From: Sphingobacterium sp. lm-10
GTDB taxonomy: Bacteria > Bacteroidota > Bacteroidia > Sphingobacteriales > Sphingobacteriaceae
Assembly (NCBI RefSeq): GCF_023554555.1
Contig: NZ_JAMJWC010000001.1
Location: forward strand, 496,001 to 560,000
Direction of reading: 5' to 3'
DNA: 64,000 bases
Shown: one piece after another, positions 1-8,320 of the stretch
How positions within the stretch are numbered: the first letter of the stretch is position 1
Layout: the number at the start of each line of letters is the position of its first letter
The notes under the pieces: generated by a model
Told to the model about the DNA's origin: nothing
Database searches by the model: none
The model's input: the letters and a program-made list of their open reading frames with translations, nothing else
Translations under genes and position numbers: made by a program

Positions 1-2737
1 ACACTTCTCGTGTAAGACTCACAATATCGGCTTGTACAAGGCGCAATCGATCCATGCCACTCTCAGTCTTCCTAAAAAGGAGCAGCTTATCCACCAAATT
101 GAGTAGACGTTTTGAGTTGCGGTACACCCCTTGTATATCCTCCCGATCGATGTGATTTTCTGGTTCACTGCTCATTTCTTTTAACGGGTTGACGATAAGC
201 GTCAACGGATTTCGAAACTCATGAGCGATGTGCGTAAAAAATGCGATTTGCTTCTCGTGTAGCTCTTTCTTCTTCTCCGCATTCACTTTTGCAAGATCAA
301 TTTCGTATCGTAATCGTATTTGCTTGCGGTCGTATCGAAGATAGGCCACGATGCCGGTTGCAAATAAAGCTAAATAAGCTAGATACGCCCAGATGCTACG
401 CCACCAAGGCGGAAGTATTATAATTTGCAATGTTTTTTTCGAATCACTCCAAACACCATCTGCGTTGGTGGATTTAATGCGCAGGGTGTATTTCCCTTCT
501 TTAACATTGGTGTAATTGGCCGTCTTTAGATTGTCTACATAGTTCCAATCCTTATCCCACCCATCCAAATAGTAAGCGTATTTGATTTTGGTAGGGAAGG
601 AGTATTCGAGCGCCGAAAAATGAACGTTGAGTACCGCATTACTAAATGGAATAGTAAGTTTCTCGATATGATTTGCCGAACTGTAAGATTTTGATTCGGT
701 AAATTGATTCGTGGGTTTATTGTTAATATTCAACGCCGTAAATACTACTTTGGAATTACGCTGAAGCGATTTCAATTGCGTCGGGTGAAATAGATTAAAG
801 CCGTGAATACCTCCAAAGGCGAGGCTTCCATCTGGCAACTTTATAGCCGCATTATAGCTGAATTGATTGCTCTGTAACCCATCAGAATCATAATAGTTGG
901 TGAATATTTCCGATTTAGGATTGAAATTCGATAATCCGTTGTAAGTAGATAGCCAAAATGTGTCCGTGTTGTCTTTTAAAATATTCAGCACCGTGTTACT
1001 TGGCAGCCCATTTTTTTCAGAGTACCGTTTGAGTTTGCAAGTTGACTTTTCGTAACGGAGTAATCCACCGCCTTCAGTAGCTAGCCACACGTATCCGTCG
1101 TTGTCGGTAAAAATGTCTCTCACCGGGAAATCCGTATTGATCACTTTTTGCTCGCCCGTCTTGAAGTTGCGCATCGTTACCGTAGACCAACTGCCAAACC
1201 ACATCACTTCAGGTGCTTCTTCAAAAATGCTCAGCACATCAATGATATCGTTTGTTTTCACTTCAAATTGATCGGTGACAGCGTTATAGCAAAATAGTCC
1301 GCCGCCATGGATAGTACTAGCCCATATTCGTTTTTGACTGTCTTCAAAAATCTTCCAAGTAGCCGAATACACTCGATTGTTTTTGGGCGAAAAACAGATA
1401 TACTGTTTAAATGTGCCGGTTTTTGGATCTAATCGGTTTATGCCACCTCCGTACGTAGTTGCCCATACAAAACCATTTTCGTCCGCTAATATGCCCGTAA
1501 TAAAGTTGTTATTAAGCTTTCCTGTATGTGTGTTGTCGTCAGCAGCATAATGTGTGAAGGATTGTTTTTTTCGATTCCAATGCATCATCCCGGCACCATC
1601 TGTTCCAATCCAGAGGTCGTTGTTTTTGCCATTGGCAAAAGACAGAATGAAATTTTTTGCATTTTGCCGATCTGTCGCAGAACCAGGCTGAATGAGGTGG
1701 AATCGGGCTAACCTGTTATCCACCACGTGGATGCCGCTCCTGAGTGTTCCGATCCAATTTCGTTGCATCTGGTCGATGTACATGCTGTACACCGTCATAC
1801 TTTTCATCCAGTTTGTATTTTTTTGATATTGTTGGAATTGGTTTGTCCTTTTGTCAAATTCGATGATTCCTTTCCCTTCTGATCCCAGGAAAACCTTCTC
1901 ATATTTGGCGTATAGCGCGGTGATTTCAAACGGTACAAGAGTCGGATCTATCTGGTATGTGCTATATGCTTTTTTACGGAGATCAAATTCGTAGAGTGTA
2001 TGTCTGTTTTCGTTAGATGCCACCCAGATAGACCTGCCATTTTCGTCCACTTTTATACCGACGCTGTTTTTAATCTGATCGTCTACTACCTCCAACGCAT
2101 TGCTTTGCGGATTCAATCGACAAAGTCCATGATTATGGATAAATACCCAAATTTCATTTGCACTGGTGGACACCACACCCTGTGCGTTGTAGTCTAGGTT
2201 TTTTTGCCCATTGCTCAGTTGTAGTGGGATTTTTGTGGCCAATGGTTGATCATTTTCTGTGTTTACCTGTAGCAAACCATGGAGGGATGTCGCCGCGAGG
2301 ATTCCATGCGTAGCCGAATAAGCGAGTTGATTGACGCTAGCAGATATCGTCGTATGATCAGATCGGAAAGGCAGATAATCTTTCCATCTAACACGTTGAA
2401 AATGGGTGTAATCAGCATCCAATTTTGCGAAACCAGATTTACTTGCCACCCATAATCTGCCGTTAGCATCCTGCGAAATGTCAGTGATCCGATTATCTGG
2501 CAAAGAAAGACGGTCCTCCGGTTGATTTTTGAACACCATGAATTGATCACCATCGAAGCGGTTAAGGCCATCGAACGTACCGAACCACATAAATCCATCA
2601 CTATCTTCGAATATGGATGTGACATTGTTATTGGACAAACCTTGCTCGATGCCAACGTAGCGGATTGCTGGATTGCTTTCAGCTTTTACGTTCGATATCG
2701 CCGTCGCGAATAAAAATAGGAGTATCAAAATGTTCAT
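1..2737 (-). CDS. Hybrid two-component system sensor (HTCS), partial
   Basis: This open frame runs from an ATG at 2737 off the left edge, so about 912 codons of the N-terminal part are visible. Residues 1-20 are a signal peptide. They are followed by repeated beta-propeller strands of Reg_prop type (patterns such as GLSNNNVTSIFEDSDG and DGFMWFGT), then a Y_Y_Y-like domain around residues 700-765. A transmembrane helix at about 779-800 (starting after PPWWRS) leads to a HisKA domain with the H-box HEFRNPLT, whose histidine is near residue 839. Proteins of this family sense oligosaccharide in the periplasm and carry receiver and AraC domains at the C-terminus, which would lie outside the window. 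It is divergent from the GH16-GH43 gene and is the obvious candidate activator of the adjacent polysaccharide locus. The frame is intact across the visible part. Confidence 0.93.
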   Translation of the reverse strand, partial: MNILILLFLFATAISNVKAESNPAIRYVGIEQGLSNNNVTSIFEDSDGFMWFGTFDGLNRFDGDQFMVFKNQPEDRLSLPDNRITDISQDANGRLWVASKSGFAKLDADYTHFQRVRWKDYLPFRSDHTTISASVNQLAYSATHGILAATSLHGLLQVNTENDQPLATKIPLQLSNGQKNLDYNAQGVVSTSANEIWVFIHNHGLCRLNPQSNALEVVDDQIKNSVGIKVDENGRSIWVASNENRHTLYEFDLRKKAYSTYQIDPTLVPFEITALYAKYEKVFLGSEGKGIIEFDKRTNQFQQYQKNTNWMKSMTVYSMYIDQMQRNWIGTLRSGIHVVDNRLARFHLIQPGSATDRQNAKNFILSFANGKNNDLWIGTDGAGMMHWNRKKQSFTHYAADDNTHTGKLNNNFITGILADENGFVWATTYGGGINRLDPKTGTFKQYICFSPKNNRVYSATWKIFEDSQKRIWASTIHGGGLFCYNAVTDQFEVKTNDIIDVLSIFEEAPEVMWFGSWSTVTMRNFKTGEQKVINTDFPVRDIFTDNDGYVWLATEGGGLLRYEKSTCKLKRYSEKNGLPSNTVLNILKDNTDTFWLSTYNGLSNFNPKSEIFTNYYDSDGLQSNQFSYNAAIKLPDGSLAFGGIHGFNLFHPTQLKSLQRNSKVVFTALNINNKPTNQFTESKSYSSANHIEKLTIPFSNAVLNVHFSALEYSFPTKIKYAYYLDGWDKDWNYVDNLKTANYTNVKEGKYTLRIKSTNADGVWSDSKKTLQIIILPPWWRSIWAYLAYLALFATGIVAYLRYDRKQIRLRYEIDLAKVNAEKKKELHEKQIAFFTHIAHEFRNPLTLIVNPLKEMSSEPENHIDREDIQGVYRNSKRLLNLVDKLLLFRKTESGMDRLRLVQADIVSLTREV

Positions 2738-2892
2738 TAGGTGGTTAGTCTTTCAGACAAGAAGCTTCATAGCACTTCCCTTGAATAAATATAACTTTAA
2801 TAAAAACTTAAAGCAAATTTAACGCAAAGAATATGTGTTACATCGAACGGCTAAAAAACAAAAAGGGTCGTTAAAAATGCTATAATAGGCAG

Positions 2893-2923
2893 TATGTACC
2901 CTTGTTTTGGTGAATTTGACCCT
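2893..2923 (+). promoter_or_regulatory. Candidate HTCS operator, copy A
   Basis: TATGTACCCT, then TTTTGGT at 2905, then a second ACCCT at 2919. The two ACCC blocks are 21 bp apart, about two helical turns, with TTTTGG between them. The same layout recurs at 10475, 26204 and 27989. It ends 57 bp before the GH16-GH43 start and sits in the gap shared with the divergent sensor gene. Confidence 0.5.
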
Positions 2924-2944
2924 CTATGAGAAATGCCGATAGTA

Positions 2945-2952
2945 TAATTTTG
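2945..2952 (+). promoter_or_regulatory. Bacteroidota-type -7 box before the GH16-GH43 gene
   Basis: TAATTTTG matches TAnnTTTG, the -7 consensus of Bacteroidota primary promoters, and lies 28 bp before the ATG at 2981. No clear TTTG -33 element is present at the usual spacing, consistent with an activator-dependent promoter served by the operator-like site just upstream. Confidence 0.45.
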
Positions 2953-2980
2953 TTTTATACTCAACCATAATATACTACCT

Positions 2981-4873
2981 ATGAATAAGAGCTTCATCTT
3001 AACCTGTTTTGTCTTTCACTTTATGGCGATCTGCTATGCCCAAAACCAGCACTATCAATTGGTTTGGTCGGATGAATTTGAAGGAACAGGCGCGGTCGAC
3101 CTCCGTACTTGGAATTTTGAAAAGGGTTTTATGCGCAACCACGAAGACCAATGGTATCAGGAAGAAAATGCTTTTGTTAAAAATGGCGTTTTGGTGATAG
3201 AGGCCCGACAAGAGACCAAACGCAATCCAACTTATGAAAAAGGGAGTACCCAATGGTCAACATCGCGAGAAAAAATTCAATACACTTCTGCTTCGATCAA
3301 TACTTCTGGCAAAAAAGCATGGAAGTATGGACGATTTGAAATGCGTGCAAAAATCCCTGTCGGGCAAGGAATATGGCCTGCCTTTTGGACTTTAGGCGTA
3401 GACCGCGAATGGCCATCTAATGGAGAAATTGACATTATGGAGTACTACCAAGGCAATTTGCTGGCCAATATCGCCGTAGGAACGAATCAGCGTTGGAAAG
3501 CAGAATGGCACAACGGCAAAAAGTCGGTAGCCGATTTAGGAGGAGATCAATGGGCGTCGGAGTTTCATGTGTGGCGGATGGACTGGGACGAGCAGGAGAT
3601 TGCACTATATGTGGATGATGTCTTGATGAACAAAGTTTCGCAAGAAAAGCTTGCTAATAAAGATGGATCCGGATTTTACCCTTTCAAACAACCCCACTAT
3701 ATGCTCTTGAACTTGGCTTTAGGTGGCGATAATGGTGGAGAAATCGACAATTCGCTGTTGCCTGCCAGGTATGAAATCGACTACGTACGTGTGTATCAAA
3801 AGGATGCGGGAGACAAAGCAAAAGTGGATACGCAAAAGGCATTTCATCCCGGAGAATTGTGGTTAGATCAAAACGGAGAACATATCAACGCGCATGGTGG
3901 TGGTGTGCTGCATCACGATGGTACCTATTATTGGTATGGAGAAAAGAGAGGTGGCAAAGAATCTCAGGGCGTAACCGTGTATTCGTCTAAAGACTTATAT
4001 CGTTGGAAATCAGAAGGATTGGCATTGACTACCTCAAGTGATACCACCAGTCCGATCACGCGTGGAAGTATTATTGAGCGCCCGAAAGTGATCTACAATC
4101 AAAAGACCAAGAAATTCGTGATGTACTTCCACTTAGAACTCAAAGGGCGTGGCTACGAGGCTGCTTATGTAGGATTAGCCACCAGCGATAATCCTACAGG
4201 ACCATTTACCTATCATAAAGCTGGTCGTGTCAACGCGAAGAAATGGCCTTTGAATATGTCTACATCCCAGCGTAAATCACGTGTTACGACAAAAGATCAT
4301 CCGGATTGGTGGACGCCAAGCTGGATGGAAGCCATCAAGGGCGGACTGTTCGTACGGCGAGATTTTCAAGGAGGCCAGATGGCGCGCGACATGACTTTAT
4401 TTGTCGACGACGATCAGAAGGCCTATCATGTCTATTCATCGGAAGATAATTTGACCATTCATATTGCTGAACTCACCGAAGATTATCTCGGCTACACGGG
4501 TAAATACATTCGCGTAGAACCAGGAGGGCATAATGAAGCGCCTGCTTTAGTAAAGAAAGATGGAAAGTACTTCATGGTTACCTCAGGTTGCACGGGTTGG
4601 GAGCCCAACGCGGCACGTTTGTTAACTGCTGATAACATGCTTGGTGAATGGACGCTCCACGACAATCCTGCCCTAGGATCTGGAGCAAATAGGACATTCG
4701 AATCTCAAAGTACACATATACTTCCAGTGCAAGGCAAAAAGGATACATTCATCTTTATGGCAGATCGGTGGAATCCGAAAAATTTGAAAGATAGCCGGTA
4801 CATTTGGTTACCTATCGAGTTTAATGCCGACGGATTATTGTTCTTCAAATGGCACGACTCATGGAATTATTAA
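2981..4873 (+). CDS. GH16-GH43 fusion, candidate endo/exo-beta-1,3-galactanase
   Basis: This 630-residue exported protein has two glycosidase domains. Residues 1-20 form a signal peptide cleaved after CYA; the -1 residue of the nearby Cys does not fit a lipobox. Residues 22-276 are a GH16 domain with the signature GEIDIMEYY (E149 nucleophile, D151, E154 acid/base). Residues 290-630 are a GH43 domain resembling the exo-beta-1,3-galactanase subfamily (opening HPGELWLDQNGEHINAHGGG). E519 in NEAPALVK is the likely acid. Q576 in FESQST may stand in for the usual catalytic base, as described for a fungal exo-beta-1,3-galactanase. In Bacteroides thetaiotaomicron a GH16 endo-galactanase and a GH43_24 exo-galactanase for arabinogalactan proteins are separate neighbouring genes. 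A laminarin-type specificity for the GH16 half cannot be excluded by eye. Confidence 0.85.
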   Translation: MNKSFILTCFVFHFMAICYAQNQHYQLVWSDEFEGTGAVDLRTWNFEKGFMRNHEDQWYQEENAFVKNGVLVIEARQETKRNPTYEKGSTQWSTSREKIQYTSASINTSGKKAWKYGRFEMRAKIPVGQGIWPAFWTLGVDREWPSNGEIDIMEYYQGNLLANIAVGTNQRWKAEWHNGKKSVADLGGDQWASEFHVWRMDWDEQEIALYVDDVLMNKVSQEKLANKDGSGFYPFKQPHYMLLNLALGGDNGGEIDNSLLPARYEIDYVRVYQKDAGDKAKVDTQKAFHPGELWLDQNGEHINAHGGGVLHHDGTYYWYGEKRGGKESQGVTVYSSKDLYRWKSEGLALTTSSDTTSPITRGSIIERPKVIYNQKTKKFVMYFHLELKGRGYEAAYVGLATSDNPTGPFTYHKAGRVNAKKWPLNMSTSQRKSRVTTKDHPDWWTPSWMEAIKGGLFVRRDFQGGQMARDMTLFVDDDQKAYHVYSSEDNLTIHIAELTEDYLGYTGKYIRVEPGGHNEAPALVKKDGKYFMVTSGCTGWEPNAARLLTADNMLGEWTLHDNPALGSGANRTFESQSTHILPVQGKKDTFIFMADRWNPKNLKDSRYIWLPIEFNADGLLFFKWHDSWNY

Positions 4874-4954
4874 ATGAACTAGCCAATGGGTAAAAATATG
4901 CTCTAAAAAGCTTCTGAGTAAGTTGGAAAACGAATTCACCCCTTTTTAAATATG

Positions 4955-4983
4955 AAAATGCCCACGTTGTGGGCATTTTTTTT
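4955..4983 (+). terminator. Rho-independent terminator after GH16-GH43
   Basis: Perfect 11-bp stem (AAAATGCCCAC / GTGGGCATTTT) with a GTT loop, running into eight T residues. It separates the GH16-GH43 gene from the first susC gene, so SusCD pair 1 probably has its own promoter. Confidence 0.9.
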
Positions 4984-5105
4984 AGAGAGATTTGTCGATA
5001 ACTAATCGATCCAAGCCAGTGCACACGACAGTGTGTACCACAATGAACCTAATACCATCGGCTACTAATCGATAAGAAAAACATAAATCTTAATTACCAG
5101 AAGAA

Positions 5106-8100
5106 ATGAGAAAAAATCGTAACCTCATTAAAAGCATCTTATTGATGTTTTTTGTGATCGCAGTTGCACTCCACCACGCCCATGCACAAAGCAGGCAAGT
5201 GAAGGGAAAGGTAACTGCTGAAGGAGCACCGCTGGCGGGAGTGTCTGTTCAAATACAGGGCACACAGCAGGGAACAGCCACCAATGAACAAGGACAATTT
5301 AGTATCACGGTTACCGCAACGGACGCATTGATCATCACCGCGATGGGATATCAACGGCAGACGATCAACTTAGCCGACCAAACGGCTGGTGCAAATGGAG
5401 AATTTACGCTCAATGTAGAGATGCTGACCTCAGGCGGAGACGCATTGGAAGAAGTAGTCGTTGTAGGTTTTGGAACACAGAAGAAAACCAACTTAACCGG
5501 CTCCGTGGCCATTGTAGACGCAAAGCAATTGGAGAACAGACCTGTTCAAAGCGCTGTGCAGGCATTACAAGGCTTAGCGCCAGGACTAAACATATCACAA
5601 AACAGCGGTTCGTTGGAGGGCGGGGCTTCGATCAACGTTAGGGGATTGGGTACCATCGGCAGTTCATCTTCATCTCCACTCGTATTGATTGATGGATCTG
5701 AAGGTTCGCTTACAGCATTGAATCCGCAGGATATTGAAAGCATATCCGTACTAAAAGATGCAGGTGCTTCATCTATTTATGGGTCGAGAGCTGCATTTGG
5801 GGTAATTTTGGTCACTACCAAATCAGGAAAAGCGGGTACTACGGTGGTCAATTACAATAATAGCTTTCGTGCCAATTCGCCGACAACCTTACCGCAGATG
5901 ATGGATTCCTATACTTTCGCACAATATTTTAACCGCGCAGCTGTCAATGGTAATAGCGGCCTGGTATTTAGCGAAGCACATTTACAACGCATTCTGGATT
6001 ATCAGAACGGAACGATTACGGGTTCTACGATTGTAGACCCCAATAATTCTTCCCGTTGGGGTGAGGGCTATGCCTATGGTAATGATAATGTGGATTGGTT
6101 TGATGTGATGTACAGAGATCGCGCATTCAGTCAGGAACACAACCTGAGCTTGAACGGTGGTTCTGAAAAAACGACGTACTACCTTTCTGGAAATGCCATG
6201 AGACAAGGTGGGATGATGGCGTTTAATACCGATCATTACGATCGCTACGCCGTTTCCGCTAAGATCAATTCACAGGTTTCCGATTATGTGACAGTAGGTT
6301 ACAATGCGCGCTTGGTACGGGAAGATTATACCCGTCCGGCCAACCTGACCGATGGATTTTATGACGATTTGGGTCGCCAGGGTTGGCCTACTTTGCCATT
6401 GTACGATCCGAATGGATACCTTTTTAGTTCGCCTTCTCCCGCATTAGGCATGCGCGATGGAGGAAATGACAAATCGACTAAGGATTTTATATTTCAGCAA
6501 TTGCAATTAACCCTAGAGCCCATTGCAGGCTGGAAAACGGTCGGTTCCATCAACTACCGTACATCCACACAATTCAGACATTGGGATTCGCAGCAATTGT
6601 ATAATTACGATGTGAACGGCGAGCCTTATCTCTTCAAACAAGCGTCTAACGTATACGAATACGGATGGAAAGAAAACTATTATAATGCGAATGCCTACTC
6701 CGAGTACGACAAGTATTTAGGCAATCATCATATCAAGGGGATGGTCGGTTTTCAGGCCGAGTGGACAGGTTACCGTAGTCTTGGCGCACAGCGTAATGGA
6801 ATTATTGCACCCAATCAACCGGTGCTTGATTTGACCACCGGTACAGATCCAAACGGTGAGCTAGTAGTGCCCATTGTCTCTGGGCAATATCAAAACTGGG
6901 CAACAGCAGGTTTCTTTGGCCGGGTGAATTACGATTATCAAGAGAAGTACCTGTTCGAAGGAAATCTCCGTTATGATGCATCGTCTCGTTTTCGTCAAGG
7001 TAGCCGTTGGGGCTGGTTTCCTTCGGTATCTGCCGGATGGAATATTTCGAAAGAATCCTTTTTTGAAAACTGGACAAGTACCGTCAATATGTTGAAGTTC
7101 CGTGCTTCTTACGGTGAGCTGGGGAATCAGACTACTAATGATTGGTATCCTACATATGTTGTTATGCCAATTGGTGTAACCAATGGCGGATGGTTGTTAA
7201 ACGGTACTTCGCCAAATACGGCCAGTGCACCGGGATTAGTGAGTTCATTCCTAACCTGGGAATCAATCAACACGGCGAATATCGGTGTAGACTTTGCCTT
7301 ATTGGATAACCGCTTGAACGGTTCCTTTGAGGTATTCTCTCGCAAAACATTAAACATGGTGGCAGATGCGCCAACATTGCCTGCTACATTGGGAACAGGA
7401 GTTCCTCAAAGCAACAATACCGATTTGAAAACAAGAGGTTTCGAAGCTACTATTGGTTATAACGATCGCACTGCTGGTGGCTTTGGCTACGGCGCTCGAT
7501 TCCTACTTTCCGATTACCAGACTACAGTAACTCGGTTCAACAACGAAGCTGGGCAATTGAGTCGGTATCGTGCCGGACAAAAGTTAGGCGAAATATGGGG
7601 ATATGAGACGATCGGCATAGCGAAGACACAAGAAGAAATGGATGCTCATTTAGCGACATTGCCAAACGGCGGCCAAAATCGTATCGGACAGCAATGGGGT
7701 GCCGGAGATATCATGTATAAAGACCTTAATGGTGATGGCGTTATCGACTGGGGAGATGATACAGAAGGAAATCCAGGAGATAAAAGAGTGATTGGTAACA
7801 GCACACCGCGCTACAGTTTTGGTTTCAACTTGAATGCAGATTACAAGAACTTTGATCTCAGTTTATTTTTTCAAGGCGTAGGAAAAAGAGACTTCTGGCA
7901 AGGTGGTTATTATTTCTGGGGAGCGGTATCCAATCAGTGGTGGTCTACTGGTCTCACTGAGCATGAAGATTTTTTCAGACCTGAAGGTGATCCAATGGGA
8001 TCAAACTTAGACGCCTATTATGCCCGACCAGCTTTTAACACAAGCAGAAATCAGCAGGTACAAACGCGTTATTTACAAGATGCTTCCTACCTCCGTTTAA

Positions 8101-8309
8101 AGAATTTGATGCTAGGCTATACGTTGCCGGCCGGTACTATGGACCGCTTGGGCATTTCCAAAATGCGCGTTTACGTATCTGGTGAGAATGTCTTTACGTT
8201 TTCGAAAGTTTCCAATGTATTTGACCCGGAGACGATTGATGGAGGTTCAAACGGAACGGTCTATCCATTGAACAAAGTGTGGTCGGCAGGTCTTAGTGTT
8301 ACGTTTTAA
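5106..8309 (+). CDS. SusC-like TonB-dependent outer-membrane transporter, pair 1
   Basis: A 1067-residue outer-membrane importer for oligosaccharides, powered through TonB. It has an N-terminal signal peptide ending HAHAQ, then a carboxypeptidase-D regulatory-like beta-sandwich (about 32-110). A TonB-box-like run EEVVVVGFGTQKK at about 115 precedes the plug domain, which contains the family marker LKDAGASSIYGSRAAFGVILVTT, and the C-terminal 22-strand barrel ends in the typical aromatic residue (LSVTF). There is no N-terminal STN domain, so signalling through an anti-sigma factor is unlikely. The susD gene follows after 11 nt. Length is normal for the family. The substrate is inferred from the surrounding enzymes to be arabinogalactan-derived oligosaccharides. 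Confidence 0.95.
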   Translation: MRKNRNLIKSILLMFFVIAVALHHAHAQSRQVKGKVTAEGAPLAGVSVQIQGTQQGTATNEQGQFSITVTATDALIITAMGYQRQTINLADQTAGANGEFTLNVEMLTSGGDALEEVVVVGFGTQKKTNLTGSVAIVDAKQLENRPVQSAVQALQGLAPGLNISQNSGSLEGGASINVRGLGTIGSSSSSPLVLIDGSEGSLTALNPQDIESISVLKDAGASSIYGSRAAFGVILVTTKSGKAGTTVVNYNNSFRANSPTTLPQMMDSYTFAQYFNRAAVNGNSGLVFSEAHLQRILDYQNGTITGSTIVDPNNSSRWGEGYAYGNDNVDWFDVMYRDRAFSQEHNLSLNGGSEKTTYYLSGNAMRQGGMMAFNTDHYDRYAVSAKINSQVSDYVTVGYNARLVREDYTRPANLTDGFYDDLGRQGWPTLPLYDPNGYLFSSPSPALGMRDGGNDKSTKDFIFQQLQLTLEPIAGWKTVGSINYRTSTQFRHWDSQQLYNYDVNGEPYLFKQASNVYEYGWKENYYNANAYSEYDKYLGNHHIKGMVGFQAEWTGYRSLGAQRNGIIAPNQPVLDLTTGTDPNGELVVPIVSGQYQNWATAGFFGRVNYDYQEKYLFEGNLRYDASSRFRQGSRWGWFPSVSAGWNISKESFFENWTSTVNMLKFRASYGELGNQTTNDWYPTYVVMPIGVTNGGWLLNGTSPNTASAPGLVSSFLTWESINTANIGVDFALLDNRLNGSFEVFSRKTLNMVADAPTLPATLGTGVPQSNNTDLKTRGFEATIGYNDRTAGGFGYGARFLLSDYQTTVTRFNNEAGQLSRYRAGQKLGEIWGYETIGIAKTQEEMDAHLATLPNGGQNRIGQQWGAGDIMYKDLNGDGVIDWGDDTEGNPGDKRVIGNSTPRYSFGFNLNADYKNFDLSLFFQGVGKRDFWQGGYYFWGAVSNQWWSTGLTEHEDFFRPEGDPMGSNLDAYYARPAFNTSRNQQVQTRYLQDASYLRLKNLMLGYTLPAGTMDRLGISKMRVYVSGENVFTFSKVSNVFDPETIDGGSNGTVYPLNKVWSAGLSVTF

Positions 8310-8320
8310 TTAGGGATATC

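Noticed and set aside
2263..2655. 130-residue minus-strand open frame
   Set aside because: It is in a different frame of the large HTCS gene, whose own frame gives a signal peptide and clear propeller motifs.
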